Shown here piece by piece: positions 9,385-18,300 of a stretch of 64,000 bases of DNA (its first letter is position 1; every line of letters starts with the position of its first letter). The DNA is taken from NCBI RefSeq assembly GCF_040409795.1, contig NZ_CP099571.1, positions 1,488,001 to 1,552,000 of the forward strand, written 5' to 3'. A program made the translations under genes and the position numbers. Source of the stretch: Polynucleobacter sp. MWH-UH19D (GTDB lineage: Bacteria > Pseudomonadota > Gammaproteobacteria > Burkholderiales > Burkholderiaceae). Under the pieces are notes generated by a model. That model made no database searches. It saw only the letters and a program-made list of their open reading frames with translations, and was not told where the DNA came from.

Positions 9385-11300
9385 GGCGAGACTTTCTGCA
9401 GCTTCATGCGATAACGCTTATCCATCATCGCCAATATTCCGCCCAAAGCCATCAATAAGCAGCCACCCCAAATCCAATCAACAAAAGGCTTGTAGTACAC
9501 GCGCACAGCCCAAGCTTTGTCACCCAATTCTTCGCCAAGAGAAACATAGAGATCACGAGTTAAACCAATATCAATTGCCGCCTCAGTCATTGGCATAGTT
9601 GATGAGAAATAATTTCGTTTTTCAGGATACAAAGTTGCTTGGTTTATGCCATTCTTACTTAACGTAAAGGTGCCACGCATCGCCTGATAGTTTGGTCCAG
9701 GCACACGCTCAACCCCTTGCAACTGAATTTGATAACCCCCAACACTCACTGTATCACCAGCAAGCATGCGGACATCTTTTTCTTCTTGATATGCACCTAC
9801 CATGGTTACACCAATTACAAAAACTGCTATGCCAAGATGCGCAATTTGCATTCCAATAAAAGATCGGGTTGGCTTTCCTAATTTGAGCTGCCGCAATATT
9901 TGCAAAGCTCCTGAAGCAATAATCCAAAAAGCCAATAAGAAACCAAGTCCTGCTAACCAGGTGAACTGACCCATCACCAATGGAATGGCAACTCCAGCAA
10001 TCACCGCAATCAAGCCAGCTGACCATAGGCGCTTGATGACCGACATTAAGTCCGTATTTTTCCAATTGGTCCACGGCCCTACACCCATGAGTACTAAGAG
10101 TGGCACCATAATCGGCACAAAAACACTATTGAAGTATGGGGGGCCTACAGAAATTTTGCCGAGATGGAGGGCATCAATCAATAAAGGGTAAAGCGTGCCT
10201 AGCAACACCGATCCAGCTGCTACCACTAAAAATACATTGCCCAACAAAATAAAAGTCTCTCTAGAGCTCAGACTAAATTTTCCACCCAGCGTATTTTTAG
10301 GTGCGCGCCACGCGTATAAAGTTAAAGATGAGCCCACTACCAAAGATAAGAAGATCAAAATAAAAATGCCACGCCGTGGATCAGTAGCAAAAGCATGAAC
10401 GGAAGTGAGCACGCCAGAGCGAACTAAAAAGGTTCCCAATAAAGAAAGTGAAAACGCGGTAATAGCTAACAATACAGTCCAACTCTTGAAGCCACCACGC
10501 TTTTCTGTCACTGCTAATGAGTGCAATAAAGCTGTGCCCACTAACCATGGAATAAATGATGCGTTCTCAACGGGATCCCAGAACCACCAACCGCCCCAAC
10601 CAAGTTCATAGTAAGCCCACCATGAACCCAAAGCGATACCCAGCGTCAGAAATATCCAAGCTGCCGTAGTCCAAGGACGAGACCAACGCGCCCAAGCGGC
10701 ATCTAATCTGCCAGAGAGCAAAGAGGCAATGGCAAAAGCAAAAGCCACTGAAAAACCAACATACCCCATGTACAACATCGGCGGATGAAATACCAAGCCA
10801 GGATCTTGCAATAAGGGATTTAATGATCTCCCATCCTGAGCGGCTGGTAATAAACGCTCAAAAGGATTAGATGCAGTTAACACAAACAGTAACAACCCAC
10901 TGCTGACTAAGCCCAACACTCCTATTACCCTAGCCACCATAAACTCATCCAAGGCTTTTGAAAGTTGGGCAACCAAGATTGTCCACGTGCCTAACAAGAA
11001 TATCCACAGTAATAAAGACCCTTCATGGCCACCCCATACCGCACCCAAGCGATAAATGACTGGCAACTGTGAGTTTGAGTGCTCTGCTACATAAAGCACG
11101 GAGAAGTCATTGACATAAAAACTCCATGCCAAAGTTCCAAATGCAATCGCCAGTAAGAGAAATGCTGTTTGCGCAGTTGGCCTTGCTAACACTAAAAATT
11201 CACGACGGCCATAATGCGCGCCTAACAAAGGCAAAACACCCTGAATCAATGTCACGCAAAGCGCCAGGATTAGCGCAAAATGCCCTAACTCAGGAATCAT
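9381..11300 (-). CDS. ccmF: Haem lyase subunit CcmF
   Basis: A 639-residue, highly hydrophobic multi-pass protein with the tryptophan-rich WWD-type signature [19 protein letters not shown] in its first half, and a periplasmic C-terminal domain before the final helix. CcmF takes haem from holo-CcmE and ligates it to apocytochrome c. The length agrees with the family at about 640-660 residues. It overlaps ccmE upstream by 4 bases. Confidence 0.95.
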   Translation of the reverse strand: MIPELGHFALILALCVTLIQGVLPLLGAHYGRREFLVLARPTAQTAFLLLAIAFGTLAWSFYVNDFSVLYVAEHSNSQLPVIYRLGAVWGGHEGSLLLWIFLLGTWTILVAQLSKALDEFMVARVIGVLGLVSSGLLLFVLTASNPFERLLPAAQDGRSLNPLLQDPGLVFHPPMLYMGYVGFSVAFAFAIASLLSGRLDAAWARWSRPWTTAAWIFLTLGIALGSWWAYYELGWGGWWFWDPVENASFIPWLVGTALLHSLAVTEKRGGFKSWTVLLAITAFSLSLLGTFLVRSGVLTSVHAFATDPRRGIFILIFLSLVVGSSLTLYAWRAPKNTLGGKFSLSSRETFILLGNVFLVVAAGSVLLGTLYPLLIDALHLGKISVGPPYFNSVFVPIMVPLLVLMGVGPWTNWKNTDLMSVIKRLWSAGLIAVIAGVAIPLVMGQFTWLAGLGFLLAFWIIASGALQILRQLKLGKPTRSFIGMQIAHLGIAVFVIGVTMVGAYQEEKDVRMLAGDTVSVGGYQIQLQGVERVPGPNYQAMRGTFTLSKNGINQATLYPEKRNYFSSTMPMTEAAIDIGLTRDLYVSLGEELGDKAWAVRVYYKPFVDWIWGGCLLMALGGILAMMDKRYRMKLQKVSP

Positions 11301-11731
11301 TTTTGACTTCCATTTTTCTGTGCCTGCTCTAATGCATGCTTTGCTTCAGGGGGCATGTAATTTTCATCATGCTTAGCAAGCACTTCACTTGCAACAAATT
11401 CACCATTCGCATTTAGTCGCCCCTGAATAACAGCACCCTTACCTTCTTTAAATAGATCCGGCAAGATACCGGTGTAAGACACTGGAATATCTTTGACCAT
11501 ATCAGTAATCACAAAGTGCACAGTCAAGCCATCACGCTTTAAAGACCCATCTTTCACCATTCCGCCAATCCGAAATGCTTGGCTCTGTGGGGCTTTACCA
11601 GCAGCAACATCACTTGGTGTTACATAAAGAGCAATATTGCTATTGAGTGCATTCAAAATTAACATGGCAGCAATCGCAATTGCAGCGAGAGCTGCAACGA
11701 TGATCAACGCGCGTTTATGTCTTGGCTTCAC
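11297..11731 (-). CDS. ccmE: Cytochrome c-type biogenesis haem chaperone CcmE
   Basis: A 144-residue protein with one N-terminal membrane helix (about residues 9-27), an OB-fold domain, and the covalent haem-binding site [11 protein letters not shown] with His121 and Tyr125. CcmE carries haem from the CcmC complex to CcmF in the periplasm. It overlaps ccmD and ccmF by 4 bases each. Confidence 0.95.
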   Translation of the reverse strand: MKPRHKRALIIVAALAAIAIAAMLILNALNSNIALYVTPSDVAAGKAPQSQAFRIGGMVKDGSLKRDGLTVHFVITDMVKDIPVSYTGILPDLFKEGKGAVIQGRLNANGEFVASEVLAKHDENYMPPEAKHALEQAQKNGSQK

Positions 11732-11916
11732 TGACGACCCTCTTTATCAAACTGCTCTGCAAGCCGTTCCTGCTGTAATCTTTTAATGATCGCTTTTCTA
11801 CGAATGCGAATACTTGCTGGCTCGATAAACATGACCAAGACACAAATACCAAAGCTGCACCATACATACAAGGCGTAACCACCCATCGCAAAAAATTCTG
11901 CTGGACTATTCCACAT
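11728..11916 (-). CDS. ccmD: Haem exporter accessory protein CcmD
   Basis: A 62-residue single-helix membrane protein with an N-terminal [17 protein letters not shown] helix, then a strongly basic stretch, as expected of CcmD. CcmD helps release holo-CcmE from the CcmABC complex. Its position between ccmC and ccmE, with 1-base and 4-base overlaps, makes the call firm despite the low conservation of the family. Confidence 0.9.
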   Translation of the reverse strand: MWNSPAEFFAMGGYALYVWCSFGICVLVMFIEPASIRIRRKAIIKRLQQERLAEQFDKEGRQ

Positions 11917-12686
11917 TAACTATTCACCTCATCTAACTGCTTCACCCAATCTGCATGGGCTTCACGCTCCAAAATAATCGTGCGCACTCGCATCAATCCC
12001 ACTGCAATCGAATACATCCAAAAACAGAGCGCCATCATCAGCATTCCCCACAACATTGTTTGCGCCATTGCGGGAGCTTTTGTTAAGGAAACGGAAGCGC
12101 CTTGATGCAAGGTATTCCACCATTTCACTGAAAAATAAATGATTGGCACGTTCACCACTCCAACCAACGCTAAGATTGCGCCAGCTTTATCCGCTCTTCT
12201 GGGGTTATCTATAGAAGCTTGTAAAGCAATAAAACCCAAATACAAAAATAACAAAATTAATTCAGATGTTAGGCGCGCATCCCAAACCCACCACGCACCC
12301 CACATCGGCTTGCCCCAAAAAGCACCAGTCCATAAAGATAGAAATGCCATCCATGCACCAACAGGTGCCAAGGCTTGCGCCATCATTGCAGATAAACGCG
12401 TATTAAAAATCAAACCGATTCCAGCCCAAGCAGCCATGACAATATAAATAAACATTGACATCCAAGACGCAGGCACGTGAATAAAAATAATTCGGTAGCC
12501 TTGTCCTTGAACGGCGTCCACGGGCGCAACAAAAAAACTAATCCATAAACCAATGAGCCCGAAAATAGCTGTCAAGATCCAAAAAAGCGGGATGAGCTTA
12601 CCTGCCACCGGATAAAAGGTGCTAGGACTTGATAACTTAAACCAATTAATCAAGCGGTTATTTGAAAAGGTGTTGATCTCTGTCAT
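11916..12686 (-). CDS. ccmC: Haem export/handling protein CcmC
   Basis: A 256-residue integral membrane protein with about six helices. It carries the WWD-domain signature WGAWWVWDARLTS (near residues 129-141) and the conserved His70 in IIFIHVP, one of the haem ligands. CcmC binds haem and loads it on CcmE. It overlaps ccmB by 4 bases and ccmD by 1. Confidence 0.95.
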   Translation of the reverse strand: MTEINTFSNNRLINWFKLSSPSTFYPVAGKLIPLFWILTAIFGLIGLWISFFVAPVDAVQGQGYRIIFIHVPASWMSMFIYIVMAAWAGIGLIFNTRLSAMMAQALAPVGAWMAFLSLWTGAFWGKPMWGAWWVWDARLTSELILLFLYLGFIALQASIDNPRRADKAGAILALVGVVNVPIIYFSVKWWNTLHQGASVSLTKAPAMAQTMLWGMLMMALCFWMYSIAVGLMRVRTIILEREAHADWVKQLDEVNS

Positions 12687-13348
12687 TCAATGGCAATCTT
12701 TACAGCAGTAGCGCTAACCCAAGGTACAAATGCTAATGCCAAAATGAATATAGCGCCTAGCAAGGAAAAATGCCCTGATGTATCCAAACCAACACTATTG
12801 GCATAAACCGCACCGGCACCAAAAATGAGTACTGGGGTATAGAGAGGCAATATGAGCAAGCTCACCAACAAACCGCCGCCACGCACGCCAAGAGTCAATG
12901 CCGCACCAATAGATCCCAATAGAGATAGAACTGGGGTGCCTAACAAAAGTGTTCCCATCAGTACATATAAAGAACTGTTATCTAGATCAAACTGAATTCC
13001 AATCAAGGGCGCCAAAATCACCAATGGCAGTCCGCAAACAATCCAATGCGCCAGAGTTTTTCCCGCAACAATCATCACCATTGGCTGTGGTGATAAAGCC
13101 ATTTGCTCAAGAGCACCATCAGCATAATCAGCAGCGAACATACGATGCAATCCTAATAGTGTTGACAGCAAGGCTGCGACCCAAATGACTCCTGGCGCAA
13201 TCTTACGCAACAGTGCTGCATCAGCACCAATTCCCAATGGAAAAAGGCTGGTAACTACCACAAAGAAAAATAATGCAGTAAGTACCTCGCTCTTGCGGCG
13301 CGCCACCAATAACAAATCACGATGAACTACTGCAAATAGGGCGCTCAT
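12683..13348 (-). CDS. ccmB: Haem exporter permease CcmB
   Basis: A 221-residue protein with about six membrane helices and the family features of CcmB, such as the ADYADGALEQMALSPQP loop and a C-terminal WVSATAVKIAIE. It forms the membrane half of the CcmAB ATPase that drives release of holo-CcmE from CcmC. It overlaps ccmA and ccmC by 4 bases each. Confidence 0.94.
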   Translation of the reverse strand: MSALFAVVHRDLLLVARRKSEVLTALFFFVVVTSLFPLGIGADAALLRKIAPGVIWVAALLSTLLGLHRMFAADYADGALEQMALSPQPMVMIVAGKTLAHWIVCGLPLVILAPLIGIQFDLDNSSLYVLMGTLLLGTPVLSLLGSIGAALTLGVRGGGLLVSLLILPLYTPVLIFGAGAVYANSVGLDTSGHFSLLGAIFILALAFVPWVSATAVKIAIE

Positions 13349-13992
13349 AAATCTAACGCCTTCACATTGGGGATGTGAATTGCCTGATGACTAGTCAATA
13401 CCAATATACCGCCCGAGGTTAAATGTTCAGCCATTAAACCCTCAAGCAGAGCAACTGCGTTCACATCGAGCGCATTAAAGGGCTCATCTAATATCCACAA
13501 CTGAGCCTGTCTTGTCAGCATGCGCGCCATTAATACCCTGCGCTTCTGACCCGCAGATAAACAATTGACTGGCAGATTTTCGCGGCCACGCAATCCAAAA
13601 CGCCACAGCGCAGCTAAGGCCTTTTCATGAGGTAAATCAATGCCATCAAGGGCAGCATAGGTCTGGAGATTTTCAAGCGCACTGAATTCTTCTTTGAGAG
13701 CATCACGATGACCCAAAAACAATAGATTGCGATGATATTGATTAACTTGTTTTGCAATCAACTCATGGTTCCATAAAACCTGACCAACCTCGGGTTTAGA
13801 TAGTCCTGTTAATAAACGCAGCAAACTGGTTTTTCCAACCCCATTCTCGCCACGCACATGAAGACAATCGCCAGCAGATAAATCAAAACTGATGTTAGAA
13901 AATAGTTTTCGGTCACCACGCATGCAAGCCAAATCTCGAGCTTGTAGCGTGTAGCTACTTTGGGCGAAGGTCGAAGAAAATTGGGCTGTCAT
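13345..13992 (-). CDS. ccmA: Haem exporter ATP-binding protein CcmA
   Basis: A 215-residue ABC ATPase with a Walker A motif GENGVGKTS at residues 48-56, an ABC signature LSAGQKRR and a Walker B segment WILDEPFNALD. It is the first gene of the ccm operon, which reads leftward through ccmI and the TAXI gene. ATP hydrolysis by CcmAB powers holo-CcmE release. The upstream intergenic region ends in the terminator of the flavodoxin gene, so the ccm promoter lies between about 13993 and 14140. Confidence 0.94.
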   Translation of the reverse strand: MTAQFSSTFAQSSYTLQARDLACMRGDRKLFSNISFDLSAGDCLHVRGENGVGKTSLLRLLTGLSKPEVGQVLWNHELIAKQVNQYHRNLLFLGHRDALKEEFSALENLQTYAALDGIDLPHEKALAALWRFGLRGRENLPVNCLSAGQKRRVLMARMLTRQAQLWILDEPFNALDVNAVALLEGLMAEHLTSGGILVLTSHQAIHIPNVKALDL

Positions 13993-14140
13993 GGGGGCTG
14001 AGGGCTTGAATCAAAGCGCCAAACGCATTGTCCAAGAGCCCCAAATGGCTGTCAAACATACGTAAAGGGGTATTTAAAGAATAATCTCTTTTAATTCAAT
14101 TGCTTACGTCATTATAAGCCTTGCACCACTGAATTGAAAA

Positions 14141-14158
14141 AACCACCCGAAGGTGGTT
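14141..14158. terminator. Intrinsic terminator after the flavodoxin gene
   Basis: The hairpin AACCACC-CGAA-GGTGGTT has A-rich sequence on its left side (U-rich on the minus strand) and TTTT on its right. It lies just beyond the stop at 14185 and separates the flavodoxin operon from ccm. The same 18-base core recurs at 58216-58233. Confidence 0.85.
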
Positions 14159-14184
14159 TTCCAAAAGCCAAAATTGGAATTTGC

Positions 14185-14736
14185 TTACTTCATCCGCTTT
14201 GCAATTTCGGCGATACGCTGACCATATAGTCTGGCAGTCTCAAGATCACCAGGATTCACTTCATCAGCACTAGCATCTGATGGCGTTTGCATCATAGCGC
14301 CTGCAAATGAGCCTACATAGTTCACATCATCACGCTTTGCTGCTTTTGAGTTGGATGGCATTAAACCAGTGCCAACCCACAATCCAGAATGCTGCATCGC
14401 CAAGGTAAAGAAATAATGCAGTGTTGAGTGCTTATCACCGTTCATTGTGGCTGAGTTTGTGAAACCACCAAACACTTTATCTTTCCACTGTTGTGAAAAC
14501 CATTGCTTTGAGCTTGCATCAGCAAATTTCTTAAATTGCCAACTTACCGTTCCCATGTAGGTTGGTGATCCGAACACAATTGCATCCGCTTCATTGAGGG
14601 TAGCCCACTGCGCATCGGTTAAATTACCTTCAGCATCAATGGCGACCAAAGTTCCGTTCGCGCCTTTTGCAACTGCCTCTGCCTGCTTAACGGTGTGACC
14701 ATAACCACTATGAAATACCACTGTAACTTTTGTCAT
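14185..14736 (-). CDS. Flavodoxin-family NAD(P)H-dependent FMN reductase
   Basis: A 183-residue protein with a flavodoxin fold. The N-terminal VVFHSGYGHTVKQAEAVAKGA matches the FMN phosphate-binding loop, and FGSPTYMGTVSWQFKKFAD is the second flavin contact. It resembles the WrbA/NAD(P)H:quinone oxidoreductase group, which reduces quinones by two electrons and so avoids semiquinone radicals. It is the last gene of a marR-doxX-flavodoxin operon, which supports a job in quinone or electrophile stress. Confidence 0.85.
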   Translation of the reverse strand: MTKVTVVFHSGYGHTVKQAEAVAKGANGTLVAIDAEGNLTDAQWATLNEADAIVFGSPTYMGTVSWQFKKFADASSKQWFSQQWKDKVFGGFTNSATMNGDKHSTLHYFFTLAMQHSGLWVGTGLMPSNSKAAKRDDVNYVGSFAGAMMQTPSDASADEVNPGDLETARLYGQRIAEIAKRMK

Positions 14737-14760
14737 TTGATTTCCTTTCTATAGTTTTAA

Positions 14761-15189
14761 TTAAGACTCATTTGCCTTGCTTTTAGCGTCGACTGAAAGT
14801 CCACCGGCACCAAATACTGTCAAGAGCAGTAAGCCACCAGCCATACTTAAATTTTTCATAAACATAATGTTTTGAATATAAGCCTGGTCTGCCGGAACCG
14901 CCCAAAAGTTATGAAAAATAAAGCCTGCTAGGAGTGTAAAGATTGCCAGCAAGAACCCTGCTAGGCGAGCTTTATAACCAATTGCTACCGCTATTCCACC
15001 TAATACCTCTAACGCAATCGTTAGCGCTGCGATGATTGTTGGTACAGGCAAGCCTTTTGATGCAATGTAAGCAACCGTACCATCAAAACCAAAGAGTTTT
15101 GATGTACCAGCAGAGATAAAAATTGCGGCCAGCAAAATACGCGCTACTAATGCCAATGGTCTTGCGCTAGATTTGCAAATTGCGTTCAT
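14761..15189 (-). CDS. DoxX-family membrane protein
   Basis: A 142-residue protein with four predicted membrane helices and the DoxX-type opening ARILLAAIFISAGTSKLFGF. DoxX proteins are small inner-membrane proteins, often next to thiol- or quinone-stress genes. It lies between marR (25-base gap) and the flavodoxin gene (24-base gap) and so is probably part of the same MarR-controlled operon. Its biochemical role is not established. Confidence 0.85.
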   Translation of the reverse strand: MNAICKSSARPLALVARILLAAIFISAGTSKLFGFDGTVAYIASKGLPVPTIIAALTIALEVLGGIAVAIGYKARLAGFLLAIFTLLAGFIFHNFWAVPADQAYIQNIMFMKNLSMAGGLLLLTVFGAGGLSVDAKSKANES

Positions 15190-15214
15190 ATTGATTCCTT
15201 TAGTTTGTAAAAAT

Positions 15215-15637
15215 TTATTTAAATGTATTCGTTAGTGTTTGCAATGCCGTTGACAGCTTCTCAAGCTCTCCAGCGCTTAATTGATTGAATGCGATGCCCA
15301 AATGTTGCAAATGTGCAGGAAACACTCTTTCAAATAATTTCTGCCCTTTTATCGTTAACCCAATCATCTGACTACGAGCATCTTCTGGATTTAATTTGCG
15401 CTCCAAAATGCCCTTTGACTCCAATCTCTCCAAAACACCCGTTAAGGTCCCCTTGGTAACTAAAGTTTTTTCACCCAATTCTTTGCATGTCATTGGCGGC
15501 TGATTACCCAATGTAGCAATGACATCAAACTGAGTCATGGTTAAGCCCATCGCTCTAAGATCTGGCGCTGAATAACGTTCAAATGCCTGATAGGCAGAAA
15601 CCAAATTTCTCAAAACGGGCAAAAAATGTGTTTGCAT
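15215..15637 (-). CDS. MarR-family transcriptional regulator
   Basis: A 140-residue winged-helix protein. The central region MTCKELGEKTLVTKGTLTGV is the recognition helix-turn-helix and LNPEDARSQMIGLTIKGQKL is the beta-wing. It heads the operon with doxX and the flavodoxin gene and probably represses it. Two matching inverted repeats lie 22 and 43 bases upstream of its ATG and overlap a good promoter. One N-terminal cysteine is absent, so a single-Cys redox switch of the OhrR type is not obvious, and a ligand such as a quinone or phenolic is more likely. Confidence 0.88.
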   Translation of the reverse strand: MQTHFLPVLRNLVSAYQAFERYSAPDLRAMGLTMTQFDVIATLGNQPPMTCKELGEKTLVTKGTLTGVLERLESKGILERKLNPEDARSQMIGLTIKGQKLFERVFPAHLQHLGIAFNQLSAGELEKLSTALQTLTNTFK

Positions 15638-15658
15638 GAGATAAACAATGAAAAGTAC

Positions 15659-15695
15659 TAACTAGGACTAGTTTAGTACTAATTAGAACTAATTA
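15659..15695. promoter_or_regulatory. Tandem MarR-type operators overlapping the marR promoter
   Basis: Two related inverted repeats are visible. TAATTAG-AA-CTAATTA at 15680-15695 is perfect. TAACTAG-GA-CTAGTTTA at 15659-15675 has one extra base. Their centres are about 21 bases apart, two helical turns. On the minus strand they overlap a promoter-like TTGTAA, 17-base spacer and TAAACT. This arrangement fits autorepression by the adjacent MarR protein; that step is inference. Confidence 0.65.
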
Positions 15696-15720
15696 CAATA
15701 CATGGTGCATTCTCAATAAA

Positions 15721-15748
15721 AAACCCCACAGAATCTGCGGGGTTTTTG
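15721..15748. terminator. Intrinsic terminator after the MBL-fold hydrolase gene
   Basis: A hairpin with arms CCCCACAGA and TCTGCGGGG (one mismatch) has AAA on its left and TTTTT on its right. It lies between the MBL-fold gene, which ends at 15778 on the minus strand, and the marR promoter. Confidence 0.8.
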
Positions 15749-15777
15749 GAGTTTCGGGCTTTTAACTCGGCCAATGA

Positions 15778-16629
15778 TCAGAACTGCACTGTTTCTCCCT
15801 CTGTCATGGGAATGATTTTGATGTTACTTCCCTTCATTGCAGCCTGAAACTCAGCTAACGTGCCTTTAGTCATGGGATTGGAGTTGTAGTGCATTGGAAT
15901 CACCATTTTTGGTTTCACCCAAGTTTTTAAAGCAAAGGCAGCATCGTCTGGCGCCATGGTGAAATTACCGCCGATCGGAATAAGCACCAAGTCTGGTTTG
16001 TAGTGCTCACTGATAAATTTCATATCACTGAATAGCCCAGTGTCACCCATATGCCAAATCTTGAATCCGTTTTCTAATTCAATGATGTAACCCATTGCTT
16101 CTCCAGCAGGATGTGATTCCATTTTTTCCGTTGCTGGATTTTTCCAAACCAATAAGGAAGAGTGTTCTGCCTGCACTGCCGTTACTTTTACACCAGGCAA
16201 CGGAGTAACTCGACCAGTCTTATTAAAACGCCAACCGAGATCCGCTGGAAGAATTCCTAAAGTAATAAGTGGCGTCACCATATCTGCTGGGCCGTACAGC
16301 TTGACATTGTTTGATTTCGCGACGGCTGGCGCATCACCAATATGATCGACGTGGGCATGAGTCACTAAAACCGCATCAATCGGTCCAATCGCAGCAAGGT
16401 CATTTTTATATTGGGGTGGTGTCTTAGGTCCACCAGTAATCCAAGGATCTATCAGGATCATTTTGCCAGCAGGCGTTTTAATCCGAAAGCCAGCTTGACC
16501 AAACCAAAGCAATTCTGTTTTACCTTGCGCCACAGGCGCGCTCTGTGCCAGCGCTGACTGTCCTGTAACCAGCACTAAAGGCGCTAGCAGAACACTAGCA
16601 AAAACTTTTTTGAACGAATGATTTCTCAT
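15778..16629 (-). CDS. Secreted MBL-fold metal-dependent hydrolase
   Basis: A 283-residue protein with a signal peptide ending near GQSALAQ and a metallo-beta-lactamase fold. The zinc-binding motif is HAHVDHIGD, followed by a later GDTG and an MHYN segment, as in the UPF0173/UlaG-like group. A frame opening exists back to 16734, but the ATG at 16627-16629 has GGGAGAC at a good distance and puts the signal peptide at the N terminus, so it is preferred. The substrate is unknown; the family cleaves phosphodiester or lactone bonds in diverse compounds. Confidence 0.85.
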   Translation of the reverse strand: MRNHSFKKVFASVLLAPLVLVTGQSALAQSAPVAQGKTELLWFGQAGFRIKTPAGKMILIDPWITGGPKTPPQYKNDLAAIGPIDAVLVTHAHVDHIGDAPAVAKSNNVKLYGPADMVTPLITLGILPADLGWRFNKTGRVTPLPGVKVTAVQAEHSSLLVWKNPATEKMESHPAGEAMGYIIELENGFKIWHMGDTGLFSDMKFISEHYKPDLVLIPIGGNFTMAPDDAAFALKTWVKPKMVIPMHYNSNPMTKGTLAEFQAAMKGSNIKIIPMTEGETVQF

Positions 16630-16750
16630 CAACTTGTCTCCCAATCTATTTATGAATAAGAAAACTATATCCCAAATCAGGGCTATCAGCTTGATGAGTT
16701 TGTACGGCAACGCAACAATGTTAAGCAGTTGCACTCAAGTTCTTGAGGGT

Positions 16751-17161
16751 TTATTTCCAGAAAATATTGAGCTTCTGAGAAGAGTCAGCTTTCACGATCA
16801 GATTACGCTTTTGTTCTGCGCCTTGATAACTGCCGATGACTTGATAGCTTCCAGGCGCTAGATTAATCAACATATATGGGCCATCCGCCTGCGCGTTAAA
16901 AATCGTCTTTTGCTCCTGATCGGTGATCTTAATTTGCGCCCCAAATATCCATACACCCCTGCCATTCTCCAACTGAGACATCTCCAACAAAACTGGCCAC
17001 TGTTTTGCCTCAGCCAATATTGCAGCACTCTCTTCCTCGCCAACGCCACCACTAATATAGGCAATTCCTTCGGAATGCTGAGTGCCTGGAATCTGAGCCA
17101 AAGCAAAACCACTAAAAACCAAAATGAAATATGCAAGGAAGTGATTGAGAAAATGTTTCAT
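16751..17161 (-). CDS. Secreted protein with carboxypeptidase-regulatory-like fold
   Basis: A 136-residue protein from the ATG at 17159-17161, with a signal peptide probably ending at FALAQ. The second half, from about residue 75, reads like a small beta-sandwich of the carboxypeptidase-regulatory or transthyretin-like type, with TIFNAQADGPYMLINLAPG followed by YQVIGSYQG. Such domains often mediate adhesion or sit in periplasmic carrier proteins. It does not belong to a clear operon. No enzyme motif is seen, so the function is unknown. Confidence 0.7.
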   Translation of the reverse strand: MKHFLNHFLAYFILVFSGFALAQIPGTQHSEGIAYISGGVGEEESAAILAEAKQWPVLLEMSQLENGRGVWIFGAQIKITDQEQKTIFNAQADGPYMLINLAPGSYQVIGSYQGAEQKRNLIVKADSSQKLNIFWK

Positions 17162-17195
17162 ATTTTTGATATTACCGCTGACGCACAAAATAAAA

Positions 17196-17217
17196 AAGCC
17201 CTGCTGTAACAGGGCTT
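17196..17217. terminator. Intrinsic terminator after the quinone oxidoreductase gene
   Basis: The hairpin AAGCCCTG-CTGTAA-CAGGGCTT is preceded by AAAAAA on the plus strand, which reads as a U-tract on the minus strand. It follows the quinone oxidoreductase stop at 17237. Confidence 0.85.
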
Positions 17218-17236
17218 GAATTTGAGCTTCGTGAAT

Positions 17237-18217
17237 TTAAGGAATGAGCACGATTGCGCCAGACACTTTTCTACCCTCTGCAGCGCGGTGCGCATCTGCA
17301 GCTTGCTCTAGCGGAAATTTAGCACCAATTTCCACTTTGACATGTCCTTTTGAAATCGCATCAAATACAGCCTTCGCATTTTCCTGAAGTAATTCATGAG
17401 TAGCGTTATGTGGAAAGACAGATGGTCTTGTTAAGAAGAGACAGCCTTTCTTATTTAAGATTTCTGGCTGAATCTCAGGAGCAGGTCCAGAAGCAGCGCC
17501 GAAGAGAGCAACGGTAGCAAACGGAGCGGCACAGTCCAAGGATCCTAAGAACGTATTTTTAGCAACAGAGTCATAGACTACATTCGCCTTCTTACCGCCT
17601 GTGACTTTGATGACTTCCTCTACCCAGTTTGGTTGAGAGTAATCCACCACAGCATCACAACCAGCAGCTTTTGCTGACGCCACTTTTGCTTGCGAACCGA
17701 CTGTACCGACCACAAAGGCGCCCAGTGCTTTTGCCCAGCCCGCCAAAATTTGCCCTACGCCACCAGCGGCAGCATGCACTAAAACAATATCACCCGCTTT
17801 GACTTTATAAGTCTTTTGCACTAAATATTGCGCTGTCATTGCCTTAAAAAAAACTGCGGCTGCTACCTCATCAGAGATATTGCCAGGAACAGGAACTACC
17901 TTATCTGCTGCAACATTGCGTGCGCTTGCATATGCACCGATGCCTGCGTTCATATACATGACGCGATCACCTACCTTGAGACCAGTCACACCTTCGCCCA
18001 AAGCTTCCACGACACCGACTGCTTCATGACCTAGACCCGTTGGCAAATCTAAGGGGTAGACCCCTGAGCGTTGATACACATCGATGAAGTTAAAACCAAT
18101 CGCAGTTTGTCGTAACTGCACTTCGCCCTTTGCTGGCGGCGGCAGTTCTTTATCGATCACTTTGATTACATCAGCACTGCCAAGCTTATCTAAACTCACC
18201 ACTCGCGCTTTAGTCAC
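17237..18217 (-). CDS. NADPH:quinone oxidoreductase (Qor-like MDR)
   Basis: A 326-residue medium-chain dehydrogenase/reductase of the zinc-free quinone oxidoreductase group. It has a GroES-like N-terminal half with the GLGHEAVGVVEALGEGV segment, and a Rossmann fold with the NADPH motif AAAGGVGQILAGWAKALGA. Such enzymes reduce quinones with NADPH in the cytoplasm. The gene is alone on its strand, with a terminator behind it, and is divergent from the histone-deacetylase-like gene. Confidence 0.9.
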   Translation of the reverse strand: MTKARVVSLDKLGSADVIKVIDKELPPPAKGEVQLRQTAIGFNFIDVYQRSGVYPLDLPTGLGHEAVGVVEALGEGVTGLKVGDRVMYMNAGIGAYASARNVAADKVVPVPGNISDEVAAAVFFKAMTAQYLVQKTYKVKAGDIVLVHAAAGGVGQILAGWAKALGAFVVGTVGSQAKVASAKAAGCDAVVDYSQPNWVEEVIKVTGGKKANVVYDSVAKNTFLGSLDCAAPFATVALFGAASGPAPEIQPEILNKKGCLFLTRPSVFPHNATHELLQENAKAVFDAISKGHVKVEIGAKFPLEQAADAHRAAEGRKVSGAIVLIP

Positions 18218-18300
18218 GTGTCACCTATTTATATTTGTTTTGAAAAAAATATCATACCCCAAAAGATGCCCTTCAGCAGGCGCATCAAAGCACCGCTAGA

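Noticed and set aside
9754..12447. Long frames opposite the ccm genes and other antisense frames
   Set aside because: They are shadows of well-conserved genes, with no ribosome-binding sites or family features.
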